DNA of 64,000 nucleotides from an uncultured Prevotella sp. (GCA_900550365.1 URRR01000009.1:17877-81876), one strand, 5' to 3'; shown: positions 43,815-52,705, numbered from the stretch's first letter. Notes: generated from the letters alone by a model not told the origin. Made by a program: numbers and translations.

Positions 43815-44804
43815 ATGCGTCGATTGATTTTATTTCTTAAGGAATGGACTTTGCCTGCAGGTATGGCTTGCGGTGTTCTTGGATTTCTTGTTTTCCATTA
43901 TTCTTGTTGGCTTCGGCCTGTAAAGCCTGCGGCTCAGGCCACGGCGGAGTTTCTTATGCCTGCAGTGTTGTTTCTCATGCTGTTTGCCACGTTTTGTAAA
44001 GTTAATCCCCGCGATATGCGTATTAAGAGCTGGCATGTATGGCTGATAGCCTTTCAGTTATTGACATGTATGGGGATAGCGTTGTTTCTGCATTATGCTT
44101 CGGGTTTTCCCCATGCCCTTCTGGCTGAAGGACTTATGATATGTCTGGTTTGTCCTACGGCAGGTGCGGCGGCAGTGATTACCGGCAAATTAGGCGGCAA
44201 TGAAACATCGCTCACCACTTATACTATATTAAGTAATCTGGCGGCTGCCGTTATTATCCCTTTGGCTTTTCCACTGGTTGAGAAACATACAGACGCCACT
44301 TTCACTGAACAGTTCTTTATTATAATACGCCGGGTATTTCCATTGCTTACCTTCCCCTTCCTTCTGGCATGGGGGCTGCGTGAGTTTTTACCTGAAGTAC
44401 ATGCCCGTGTTGTAGAGCGTACCGGAGGCCTGGCTTTTTATCTTTGGGGATTCGGGCTGGTGCTGTCAGTGGGGCAGACGTGCCGTTTTCTTGTTGACAG
44501 TCCTGTCAGCGTTCATCTTAAATGGATGCTGTCGTTTGTCAGTCTTCTGGCCTGCGCCATGCAGTTCTTTGTCGGTAAAAACATCGGTGCACGCTGCGGC
44601 GAACGTATCGGAGGCGGACAAGGCCTTGGGCAGAAGAATACAATATTTGCCATCTGGGTGTCATATACTTATATGTCGCCGGTCCTGTCGGTAGCGCCCG
44701 GCACATATATTATCTGGCAGAATATATTTAATTCATGGCAATTATGGAGAAAGCAAAAACGAGACAGACAAAAGCCGGATTCAGAAGATGCAGGGATACG
44801 GTAA
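43815..44804 (+). CDS. Bile acid:sodium symporter (BASS)-family transporter
   Basis: The 329-residue inner-membrane protein has about nine to ten hydrophobic segments, with the glycine-rich CPTAGAAAVITGKLGGNETSL stretch (core PTAGAAAVITGKLGG) near residue 115 and the GLGQKNTIFAIWVSY segment near 275 that are typical of the BASS fold. It probably moves an organic anion with sodium. It stands alone between the two copies of the 44-bp repeat, so it is probably co-regulated with the redox cluster downstream. Substrate unknown. Confidence 0.82.
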   Translation: MRRLILFLKEWTLPAGMACGVLGFLVFHYSCWLRPVKPAAQATAEFLMPAVLFLMLFATFCKVNPRDMRIKSWHVWLIAFQLLTCMGIALFLHYASGFPHALLAEGLMICLVCPTAGAAAVITGKLGGNETSLTTYTILSNLAAAVIIPLAFPLVEKHTDATFTEQFFIIIRRVFPLLTFPFLLAWGLREFLPEVHARVVERTGGLAFYLWGFGLVLSVGQTCRFLVDSPVSVHLKWMLSFVSLLACAMQFFVGKNIGARCGERIGGGQGLGQKNTIFAIWVSYTYMSPVLSVAPGTYIIWQNIFNSWQLWRKQKRDRQKPDSEDAGIR

Positions 44805-44821
44805 TCAGCGTCGCGGCCCGA

Positions 44822-44865
44822 CGGTCAGTAAAACGGGTGCTTTAATCTGTAATCTGTGTATTGAC
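44822..44865. repeat. 44-bp direct repeat, copy 2 (upstream of aldo/keto reductase operon)
   Basis: This is a perfect copy of 43721-43764, again ending in the -33 TTG of a promoter with the same 20-bp gap. Confidence 0.95.
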
Positions 44866-44892
44866 CGGAGGCCGGCATTATGCTAACTTTGC
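44860..44892 (+). promoter_or_regulatory. Promoter of the aldo/keto reductase-flavodoxin-alcohol dehydrogenase operon
   Basis: ATTG (44860-44863), a 20-bp gap and TAACTTTGC (44884-44892). The leader to the first gene is about 170 nt and holds a 22-codon ORF. Confidence 0.75.
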
Positions 44893-44923
44893 ACCGGATA
44901 AAGATCTTTGACGGCATATAGTG

Positions 44924-44992
44924 ATGGAAGCGTTAAGATTCATGAAGGGCATTGAGTTACCGTTGCCAGATGATAACCTTTCATTGATATGA
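44924..44992 (+). CDS. Possible 22-codon leader ORF
   Basis: ATG at 44924 opens MEALRFMKGIELPLPDDNLS and ends two residues later at a TGA, within the long leader of the operon. It could be a leader peptide or a chance ORF; nothing in its sequence indicates function. Confidence 0.25.
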   Translation: MEALRFMKGIELPLPDDNLSLI

Positions 44993-45069
44993 CGGATATT
45001 GAAATTGTTCATGTGATATGGTGAGAGCAAATCTTACAGAGATAATGATTCGTTAACCGGATATAAATC

Positions 45070-46032
45070 ATGATTAATATGTACACATTGAAAAGACTAT
45101 TATTCTTAACGGCCCTGCTTGCAGGGTGCGTATGCGCGATGGATGCGCAGGAGAAGACTACTGTAGGCGGTGTGCCTGTAGTGACACTTAACAACGGCGT
45201 GGAGATGCCGCGCTTCGGTCTTGGAACCTTTTTGCAGCCTTCAGATGAGGTGTGCGAGCAGTCATGTCTGACGGCTCTGCGTGCAGGTTATCGGCACATC
45301 GACACTGCCCATGCCTACAACGACGAGCGTGGAGTAGGGCGCGCTGTAAAGGAGAGCGGTATACCGCGTGAGGAAATATGGATTACCAGCAAACTGTGGC
45401 CTACCGAATACGGTGAGGGCAAGACGCTGAAAGCCATTGACGACATGCTTGACCGGATGCAGCTTGACTATATCGATCTGCTCTATGTCCATCAGCCTGT
45501 GGGCGACTTTGTCGGGGCATGGAAAGACATGGAGAAAGCCGTCAGGATTGGCAAGGTGCGTGCCCTTGGCATCAGCAATTTTGACGCCAGCGATGAAGTC
45601 TGGGATAAGATTATGAGCGCCGCTACTATCAAGCCCGCCGTACTTCAGATAGAGTGTCACCCTTACGCCCAGCGTGTAGAGATACGTAAGAAGGCCGCCC
45701 GTGAGGGCATTCAGGTAGAATGCTGGTTCCCTCTGGGTGGCGCGATGTCCGGCGGCGCGCTGTTTAAAGACCCTGTCATCAGGAAGATTGCCGAGGCTCA
45801 CGGCAAGTCGCCGGCCCAGGTCATCCTGCGCTGGCACATACAGGAAGGCTTCTCCGTCATCCCCGGAGCGTCTGATCCTGACTATATCAAGGAGAACATC
45901 CAGATATTCGACTTCACCCTGACAGACGAGGAAATGGCGGCGATGCGCTCGCTGAACAAGGAAAAGCGGTTCTTTAACATGCCGCTGACCGAAAAAGAAA
46001 AAGTATATCTCAATACGCCGGTGAAAGACTGA
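45070..46032 (+). CDS. Exported aldo/keto reductase (DkgA-like)
   Basis: The 320-residue protein has an N-terminal export signal (MYTLKRLLFLTALLAGCVCA) with a lipobox-like LAGC, then a complete AKR barrel: DTAHAYNDERGVG, the lysine in ITSKLWP, and LDYIDLLYVHQP give the catalytic D/Y/K/H set. SVIPGASDPDYIKENI binds NADPH in this family. AKRs are normally cytoplasmic, so export is unusual. It leads an operon with two flavodoxins and an alcohol dehydrogenase; the set suggests reduction of reactive aldehydes. An ATG at 45079 is an alternative start. Confidence 0.88.
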   Translation: MINMYTLKRLLFLTALLAGCVCAMDAQEKTTVGGVPVVTLNNGVEMPRFGLGTFLQPSDEVCEQSCLTALRAGYRHIDTAHAYNDERGVGRAVKESGIPREEIWITSKLWPTEYGEGKTLKAIDDMLDRMQLDYIDLLYVHQPVGDFVGAWKDMEKAVRIGKVRALGISNFDASDEVWDKIMSAATIKPAVLQIECHPYAQRVEIRKKAAREGIQVECWFPLGGAMSGGALFKDPVIRKIAEAHGKSPAQVILRWHIQEGFSVIPGASDPDYIKENIQIFDFTLTDEEMAAMRSLNKEKRFFNMPLTEKEKVYLNTPVKD

Positions 46033-46108
46033 CGGAGCCACTGCTGCAAGCGCGTGCGGCAATGGCGTGCGTTTGACGATAAAAAAGACAAATATAAGAC
46101 ATATTGCG

Positions 46109-46750
46109 ATGAAAAAGTATTTTGTTTATATGATGATGGCATTTGCCGTTGTTGCATTTAATGCATGCGGGGATGACGACCCCGCACAGGAAGAAGCGGA
46201 TACAGAACAGTCAGGAGGCTCGGGTAACACGTCAGAAAATCCGGATGACACCGATACTCCTGATAAACCCTCAGATGGCAGCCGTATCCTCATAGCATAT
46301 TTTACACGTACCAACAACACGGGCACGGTTGCGGCACGCATAGCCGAACTTACCGGCGGCACGCTTTACCGTATTGAGACGGCCGTGCCTTATCCCGATA
46401 ACTACACTGAATGTACGGAAGTGGCACGCGAGGAGCTTGAAAGCGGTACACGGCCTGAACTGAGCGGAACGGTAGATGACATGGAGCGATACGGCACGGT
46501 CTTTGTCGGTTGCCCTGTATGGTGGGGCGATGCTCCGATGGCGATATGGTCGTTTCTGGAAAGCGACAGCTATGATTTTTCCGGTAAGACTGTAATACCG
46601 TTCTGCACCTATGCCTCGACGGGGCGTGACGCCACGTTGCAGCGCATCGTCAGCCTTACGCCTGATTCAGAACATCTTCAAGGCTTTGGCACAACCGGGC
46701 GTAACACCGACAGCGTGGAAGCCTGGTTACGGAATATCGGTATTATCTGA
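46109..46750 (+). CDS. Flavodoxin-domain lipoprotein
   Basis: From MKKYFVYMMMAFAVVAFNAC (46109) the protein has a signal peptide with lipobox FNAC, then an acidic D/E/T/P-rich linker of about 45 residues, and a flavodoxin domain: phosphate loop AYFTRTNNTGTVA, VGCPVWWGDAPMAIWSFL and PFCTYASTGRDATLQRI. It should hold FMN and transfer electrons, apparently outside the cytoplasm. It is 39 nt before a second, similar flavodoxin gene; the pair probably arose by duplication. Confidence 0.87.
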   Translation: MKKYFVYMMMAFAVVAFNACGDDDPAQEEADTEQSGGSGNTSENPDDTDTPDKPSDGSRILIAYFTRTNNTGTVAARIAELTGGTLYRIETAVPYPDNYTECTEVAREELESGTRPELSGTVDDMERYGTVFVGCPVWWGDAPMAIWSFLESDSYDFSGKTVIPFCTYASTGRDATLQRIVSLTPDSEHLQGFGTTGRNTDSVEAWLRNIGII

Positions 46751-46789
46751 CATAATTTAATTCATAATTAACAGTAAAAAAATAGAGAC

Positions 46790-47338
46790 ATGAAAGCAAG
46801 ACTTATTACGTTTATTACGCTGATGATCAGCGGGGCGTGCGTCCACGCCCAGGGCCACAGGACGCTGGTGGCCTACTTCAGTTGGAGCGGAAACACTCAG
46901 CATGTGGCAGAGTACATAGCCCGACAGACTGGTGGCACGCTCTTCAGGATAGAGCCAGTAAAGCCATATCCCGCAGAATACACGCCGTGCACCGAGGTGG
47001 CAAAGAAGGAAAAAGAAGACAACGCGCGCCCGGCGATCAGGAACAGAGTGGCTGACTGGGACAGTTACGACACGGTGTTCATCGGCTGCCCCGTATGGTG
47101 GTGGACGGCGCCGATGATCATCAACACGTTTGCCGAGAGCTACGATTTCAAGGGCAAGACGGTCGTTCCTTTCTGCACATACGCCTCCGCTTACCGTGAC
47201 GAGACCCTTGCCCGAATCGTAGAGCTGACCCCCGCCGCCAGACATCTGAAAGGCTTCGGAGCGGTAAACCGCGATACCGCCGGCATCGACGCATGGCTGG
47301 AAGACATAAAGATAAAGAGCGGGGCGGAAAAACGGTAA
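46790..47338 (+). CDS. Exported flavodoxin
   Basis: The 182-residue protein has a short signal peptide (MKARLITFITLMISGACVHA, cleavage before QGHR) and a flavodoxin domain with AYFSWSGNTQHVAEYIA, IGCPVWWWTAPMIINTF and PFCTYASAYRDETLARI. It is a close relative of the preceding lipoprotein but lacks the acidic linker. A GC-rich 86-bp gap separates it from the alcohol dehydrogenase gene. Confidence 0.87.
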   Translation: MKARLITFITLMISGACVHAQGHRTLVAYFSWSGNTQHVAEYIARQTGGTLFRIEPVKPYPAEYTPCTEVAKKEKEDNARPAIRNRVADWDSYDTVFIGCPVWWWTAPMIINTFAESYDFKGKTVVPFCTYASAYRDETLARIVELTPAARHLKGFGAVNRDTAGIDAWLEDIKIKSGAEKR

Positions 47339-47424
47339 GAGCCGCAGCACACACCGCGGGCGTGTTGCCCGCCGATAACCAGGCCCGGCTGTTGCCGGCC
47401 GCGGATTAAAAAAATACAGAAAAA

Positions 47425-48579
47425 ATGAACACATTCAATTATCAATACCCCGTGCGCCAGCACTTCGGCAAGGGGTGCGCCGAAAGTGCGCTAAAAGAGG
47501 AGATGAGCCGCGTGGGCACAAACGTGCTTCTGGCCTATGGTGGCGGCTCGCTGAAGCGTACCGGACTGTACGGGCGCATAACCGGCTGGCTGCGCCAGTG
47601 CGGCAAGAACGTTACCGACTTTGGCGGCATCATGCCCAACCCTACCTACGACAAGGTGCAGGAGGGCGCGCGCCTTGTGCGTGAGCACGGCATAGACTTC
47701 ATCCTGGCCGTAGGCGGCGGCTCGGTCATCGACTGCTGTAAGATAGTGTCGGCCCAGGCCCTGACCGGCGAAGACATCTGGGAGATGCAATATGGCAGAC
47801 ATCAATACCCCACAGAGTTCGTGCCTATGGGAGCCGTCGTAACAGCTTCTGGCACTGGAGCCGAGCAGAATAACGGCGCCGTAATCACCCATACGGAGAA
47901 GAAGCTGAAGCAGGCTCTGACCGGCGCCTACAACAGCTTCGCCATACTCGACAGTGACCTTACGCTTACGCTGCCCATGGAGCAGGTGGTGAGCGGAGCG
48001 TTCGACACGCTCAGCCACTGCATGGAGACCTACATGGGCAGGCCGCAGGCCGACAACATCTCTGACGAGCTCAACGAAGCCGTTATGCGCAGCGTCGTCA
48101 GAAACCTGCGTGCCCTGATAGCCGACCCCGCTGACGACTATGCGCGCGGTGAGCTGATGTGGGACTCGGCACTCGCTGAGAACGGCTTGCTGAAGCTTGG
48201 CAAGCAGACTGACTTCCAGTGCCACATGCTCGAGCACGCCCTGGGCGCCTATACCGGCTGCAACCACGGCCGGGCCCTCGCCGTCATCCATCCCGCCCTT
48301 TACCGCCACATGCTCGGCGAAGGTGGCGTCAAGCTGGCGCGCATGGCCCAGCACGTGTGGGGCGTCAGCGGCGCCACCGTCTATGAGACTGCCGCTCTCG
48401 GCATCTCCGCCCTTGAAGCCTTTATCAGAGAGGTAGGCCTGCCGACGCGCTGGAGCGAGCTCGGCATTACTGACGAGGGCGTGCTCCGCGTCGCCGCCGA
48501 CACATGCCTGCTAACGCCCGGCTGCTGCCGGAAGTTCAGCCGTGACGAGCTGTTTGAGATTTTGAGGGAAAGGATGTAA
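47425..48579 (+). CDS. Iron-containing alcohol dehydrogenase (YqhD/BdhA-like)
   Basis: The 384-residue group III dehydrogenase reduces aldehydes with NAD(P)H. The nucleotide-binding ILAVGGGSVIDCCKIV is near residue 90, and the metal ligands lie in FDTLSHCMETYMG and HMLEHALGAYTGCNHG. Unlike the three preceding operon members it has no signal peptide, so it is cytoplasmic. In E. coli the analogous YqhD is regulated by the AraC-type YqhC together with DkgA. Confidence 0.92.
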   Translation: MNTFNYQYPVRQHFGKGCAESALKEEMSRVGTNVLLAYGGGSLKRTGLYGRITGWLRQCGKNVTDFGGIMPNPTYDKVQEGARLVREHGIDFILAVGGGSVIDCCKIVSAQALTGEDIWEMQYGRHQYPTEFVPMGAVVTASGTGAEQNNGAVITHTEKKLKQALTGAYNSFAILDSDLTLTLPMEQVVSGAFDTLSHCMETYMGRPQADNISDELNEAVMRSVVRNLRALIADPADDYARGELMWDSALAENGLLKLGKQTDFQCHMLEHALGAYTGCNHGRALAVIHPALYRHMLGEGGVKLARMAQHVWGVSGATVYETAALGISALEAFIREVGLPTRWSELGITDEGVLRVAADTCLLTPGCCRKFSRDELFEILRERM

Positions 48580-48594
48580 TCCCCTTCATCCCAA

Positions 48595-48631
48595 CCGCCT
48601 GTTGCAGCCATCCGCGCGCTGCGGCAGGCGG
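48595..48631 (+). terminator. Terminator of the redox operon
   Basis: CCGCCTGTTGCAGC (48595-48608) pairs with GCTGCGGCAGGCGG (48618-48631) except for a central TT/GG mismatch; CTGTTTCC follows. The T-run is weak. Confidence 0.65.
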
Positions 48632-48819
48632 CTGTTTCCTCACATCTTTATTTACACAAACCGCCTAAAGGCTACAGAAAAGGCAGATCGCCATATTGGC
48701 CGCGCTGATGTGGCGTGCCGGGTATGGGGAAAGTAAGGCACCGCCTGCGTCAGCGGTTTAAGACATAGTGTCGGCGATGATGCCTGTCCAGTGATACTGC
48801 TGCTCGTAAGGGTTCTATT

Positions 48820-50240
48820 TCACTCAGCTGACAAATGCCCGGCATCTTTCTTTGTCATTCTCCATATTTCTGCCGATTTAGGAAATTTCAGTACGTCTAT
48901 ATGCCTTCTGTATTCAAATAGCAAAATGAAAATAAGGAGAAGTTGCCCGATAATAGCTGCATAGCCGTACACTTCTTTCAGACTAACCAGAAGTGACTGT
49001 CTTTGGAGTTCTGACCAGACAGAAGAGAAACTGCCCGGCAACGGATTCACGGCATCAATTTCACTGCTGAGAAGCATGATGTTCTTTTGATGTATGTGGT
49101 TGTATGCTCGGGTAACGAAAGCCCCGCTCAACGGATTTCCGAAACTCGTTCTTATAAAGCCGATTACACACATTGCCTCAAAATAATACATGAACGGCAC
49201 ACTTATTGCCAAAGCATAAGTAAGCGCTGTATAGATAATGCATAACCTGGCTCCCTTGAAAAGGAGAGGAAGATACAGCATCTCCTTATCTGTGGAGGGA
49301 GAAATTAGGAAATATAACATAACTTGATAGAGAAAGAAGAATACGAAGCCGGTGAGCACGATATATCTGATGTGCCATTTCCATTTTACAAGGCTCATGT
49401 AACAGAATCCAGCACCGATCAGAACTCCGAGAAAAGAGCCCCAAGTAAGGTCAATGCTGTGTTTCGTGTCATAACCAAGAACTGCTCCTGTGAATGTGTT
49501 CTGAATGGAACTTGATGTGGCTGACATCAGTGTCATGCAGCCAAAGAGAATGAAAATCTGCCATAGGTTATGTTGTTTGAATGTTTCAAGCCTGATGAAC
49601 GGATGTCTTACGGAGGCTGCACGGAGTAGGCTCATTGCGAGGGAAATAACTGCAAACATGACAGCTGTAGGTATTTCGTTACTTTTCAGTCAGTCATAGT
49701 GTTCTCCATAGCCACAGATGAAAACAATACACATAAGAAAAGAGCTCCACAAGATGCAGCCAAGATAGTCAATGCCTTTAAACGGGATGAAAGGTCCCTG
49801 CCGGTAATGCTTCCGCAGGCAGAAAAAGATGACCGCAAAAATCAACAGTAACGCGCCGATGGTGCAGCGGTGCATGGCTTGCCAGTCAAATTTATAGATG
49901 TTGTATCCTGTCGTAATATTCACCAGTTGTACGCAGCCGAGTATAAATGTGAACAGGAATGGGAAGAATACGGCAAAATCTCTTGTCGGGGTAATATTCA
50001 GCTGTATATTGCTCCAGCAGATAAACGTTCCTGTCATTTTGAAAAATCCGCACACGAAGGAGATAAAAACGACAAGAGGAACAAAGTCGGATACCATGCA
50101 GATATAATCACCGATGATAAGGATTCCGGTCACCAAAAGGAGAATTTCACGTGGAGTAAACCGGAACATGGTTCTGAACAGAACCGGGAATAACATAGAG
50201 CCGCTCAGAAGTATGTCGGTGCCTGTTCAAAGCAGTTTCT
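48820..50240 (-). pseudogene. Broken MFS (EmrB/DHA2-like) multidrug transporter gene
   Basis: Two open stretches in the same frame, 50196-49690 and 49689-48820, together encode about 12 hydrophobic segments of a 14-helix type transporter. They are separated by a single TGA at 49692-49690: GYGEHYD-stop-LKSNEIPTAV. A tryptophan codon (TGG) is what I would expect there. The N-terminal helices are also missing. Where they should be, the sequence runs into the opposite-strand AraC gene, so a deletion probably removed the 5' ends of both. No product is likely. Confidence 0.82.
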
Positions 50241-51020
50241 TTACAATAATATATTGTCGTAAGGGACGTGGAACAGTCGTATATGACAATATGTCTCATC
50301 GTGTCATGGAAGGCGACCTGTGCATGCTTTTGCCTCATCTGGACGTAGCGCTTGCTGATGTGTCTGACAACTTTGCGTGCCTGATTATCAGCGTCAGTCA
50401 GGACTGTGTGCATGGCATACTGAACAGTAACAGATATGTGGACAATGTTTTCGGATTTATTCATGATAATCCTGTTTGCCGTCTTGGCAATACTGCGTCA
50501 GGTGAGGGCAGGGCTTCTTTGTACCTTGATGCCATACTCAACGCGGTGGGCGCTCCCTCAGGAAGTTATAAGGAAGAGACTGTAAAGCACGCTGTCGCCG
50601 CTCTTTTCTGCCGCATTTTTGTTCATGTCGGCCTGGCTGAGCGTTGCGTTGACTATGAGTGCAATCATGTTATGAGCTCGCGGGCTCTGGTGTTCAGGCG
50701 GTTTTTGCAGGAACTGAATAAAGATAACGGAATCCACCGGTCTGTAAGATATTATGCAGATATCCTGTGTTACACGTCAAAGTATCTCAGCCTCTGTGTC
50801 AGCAGTGTCAGCGGAAAGACAGCCCATCAATGGATTGACGACCGCAGCATTGACCATAAAGCAGCGGCTGCGCTTTTCTACGTTGTCGGTAAAGGAGATT
50901 TCAGACGAGCTTGATTTTCCTAATCCGTCATTCTTTTGCAGGTTTGTAAAGAAAAAACTTGGCATGTCTCCTGTTGCCTGGCGTCATCAGCCGTCTTTCA
51001 GCTCAAATAACGGGATTTAA
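50114..51020 (+). pseudogene. Broken AraC-family regulator gene
   Basis: From about 50190 the frame reads a cupin-like domain (SSFFTIIYCRKGRGTVVYDN) and the first part of an AraC DNA-binding domain (YTSKYLSLCVSSVSGKTAHQ). Near 50875-50878, at a TTTT run, it loses frame. The neighbouring frame continues with STLSVKEISDELDFPNPSFF and KKLGMSPVAW, the second helix-turn-helix. One surplus T explains it. The N-terminus is about 40 residues short and overlaps the decayed MFS gene on the other strand. Confidence 0.82.
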
Positions 51021-51053
51021 GAAGGCGTACTTTCGTTTTTTCGGTTATTTTTG

Positions 51054-51062
51054 TAATTTTGC
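51054..51062 (+). promoter_or_regulatory. -7 box of the WYL regulator promoter
   Basis: TAATTTTGC lies 30 nt before the ATG at 51092, and the TTG at 51059 falls inside it, so that start can be excluded. Confidence 0.55.
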
Positions 51063-51091
51063 GGCATGGCATTAAAAGTTTTTACAGGTAT

Positions 51092-52042
51092 ATGGCAGCT
51101 AATTTATTCGGGCGGTATGTCTGGCTGGTAGACATACTGCTGAGACACAAGCGCCTGACGTTTGAGGAGATCAGCGCGCTATGGCAGGAGAGCGGCTTGG
51201 GCTACGGCGAGCCGCTGCCCCTGCGCACCTTCCATAACCACCGGAAGGCCGTGAAAGATATCTTTGACGTTTACATAGAGTGCGACCGGACGGACGGCTG
51301 CCGCTACTACATCGACGAGCCCGAACGCCTGGAGAGCGACAACCTGTGCAGCTGGCTGATAAGCTCGTTCGCCACGCTGAACCAGATACACGCTGACAGC
51401 CGGTTGGAGGAACGGATAATCTTTGAGGACATACCATCGGGACAGACGTGGCTTGTGCCCATAGCCGAGGCCATGAGGGCCAACCGCGTGCTGCGCATCA
51501 CGCATCAGGGCTTCGGCAGGCCGGGTCCCGGCACGTTCGAGATAGAGCCTTACTTCCTCAAGGTGGTGAGGCGGCGCTGGTACGTGGTGGCGCGCAGCCC
51601 TTATTACTCAGAGAGAAACAGGCGGAGGGGTTCGGGCCCGGCCGACGTCTACCTGGTATATGCGCTCGACAGGATATCTGACGTGAGCGACGCCGGACGG
51701 ACGTTCAGGATGAGGAGCGACTTTGACGTGAGCCGCTACTTCGAGGGCTGCTGCGGCGTGATAACATCCGACGAGCCCATACAGCGGATTGTGATTCAGG
51801 CCTACGGCGGCTTTGCCGACTATCTGCGCACCCTGCCTCTGCACGGTTCGCAGCATGTGATAGGGGGCGACGGTGAGTCGACACTCTTCGAATATCACCT
51901 GAAGCCTACGTTCGACTTCTATCAGCTGGTGCTCGCCCAGGGCGACCAGGTGCAGGTGCTGGAGCCTGAGTCAGTGCGCGACGTGATGCGCGGCTTTGCC
52001 CGGAACATGCTGAACTATTACACCGACAGGAAGGAGGGCTGA
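51092..52042 (+). CDS. WYL-domain transcriptional regulator
   Basis: From MAANLFGRYVWLVDILLRHK (51092) the 316-residue protein has an N-terminal winged helix-turn-helix (about 1-75, with LTFEEISALWQES), then a WYL domain (about 120-200, RWYVVARSPYY and VYALDRISDV) and a C-terminal WCX extension. WYL domains are thought to sense nucleic acids or nucleotides and often control DNA-damage or defence genes. The exonuclease gene follows after 2 nt, so the two form a unit. It has markedly higher GC than the decayed genes upstream. Confidence 0.88.
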   Translation: MAANLFGRYVWLVDILLRHKRLTFEEISALWQESGLGYGEPLPLRTFHNHRKAVKDIFDVYIECDRTDGCRYYIDEPERLESDNLCSWLISSFATLNQIHADSRLEERIIFEDIPSGQTWLVPIAEAMRANRVLRITHQGFGRPGPGTFEIEPYFLKVVRRRWYVVARSPYYSERNRRRGSGPADVYLVYALDRISDVSDAGRTFRMRSDFDVSRYFEGCCGVITSDEPIQRIVIQAYGGFADYLRTLPLHGSQHVIGGDGESTLFEYHLKPTFDFYQLVLAQGDQVQVLEPESVRDVMRGFARNMLNYYTDRKEG

Positions 52043-52044
52043 CG

Positions 52045-52596
52045 ATGCATGGACCTGACTTTACGGCGATTGACTTTGAGACGGCCACCGGACAGCGCGC
52101 CTCTGTATGTGAGGCTGGCATATGCGTGGTGAGAGGCGGCAGGGTGGTGGAGACGCGCTCGTGGCTCGTACGCCCGCAGGGCAACGTTTACAGCTACTGG
52201 AACATGAGGATACACGGAATACGGCCGGAGGACACGGAGGGCTCGCCGGATTTTCCCGAGGTGTGGGGCGAAATCAGCGCGTACCTTGACGGCTGCCCCG
52301 TGCTTGTGGCCCACAACGCCGCCTTCGACATCGGCTGCCTGCGCAGCTCGCTGGAGCTGTACGGCATGCCGAAGCCTGACCTGACTTACTACTGCTCGCT
52401 GCGCGCCGCCCGCAGGCTGTACGACTTCGGCTGTAACAGCCTGGGCTACCTCTGCGACCGCCTTGACATCCCCTACGAGCGCCGCCATCGTGCCGGCGAC
52501 GACGCCGAGATGTGCGCGCGTCTGTTTCTCCGGGAGATAAGGGATGCCGCGCGGTGCCGCCCGGACGTGATGGATCTCTGCCGGGGAAGGCTGTGA
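52045..52596 (+). CDS. DEDDh 3'-5' exonuclease (DnaQ/epsilon-like)
   Basis: The 183-residue protein has the full DEDDh set: AIDFETATG near residue 10, LVAHNAAFDIGCLR near 90 and RRHRAGDDAEMCARLF near 148. It is a stand-alone exonuclease domain without a polymerase or helicase partner. It follows the WYL regulator by 2 nt, suggesting translational coupling and a joint role in nucleic-acid turnover, repair or defence. That role is inferred from the pairing only. Confidence 0.9.
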   Translation: MHGPDFTAIDFETATGQRASVCEAGICVVRGGRVVETRSWLVRPQGNVYSYWNMRIHGIRPEDTEGSPDFPEVWGEISAYLDGCPVLVAHNAAFDIGCLRSSLELYGMPKPDLTYYCSLRAARRLYDFGCNSLGYLCDRLDIPYERRHRAGDDAEMCARLFLREIRDAARCRPDVMDLCRGRL

Positions 52597-52705
52597 CGGC
52601 CCCGGCATGTTTCTACGCAACATGCGGACATAATTTATTTATTCTTCAGCTCTGGGCCGCAGCGGTTAACGCTCCTCCGCGCCAGACCTTTTTTATGCAG
52701 CATAT

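Noticed and set aside
43721..44865. The 44-bp direct repeats as ends of a transposon carrying the BASS-type gene
   Set aside because: There is no transposase, no terminal inverted repeat and no target duplication; both copies are placed precisely at promoter -33 elements, which fits regulation better.
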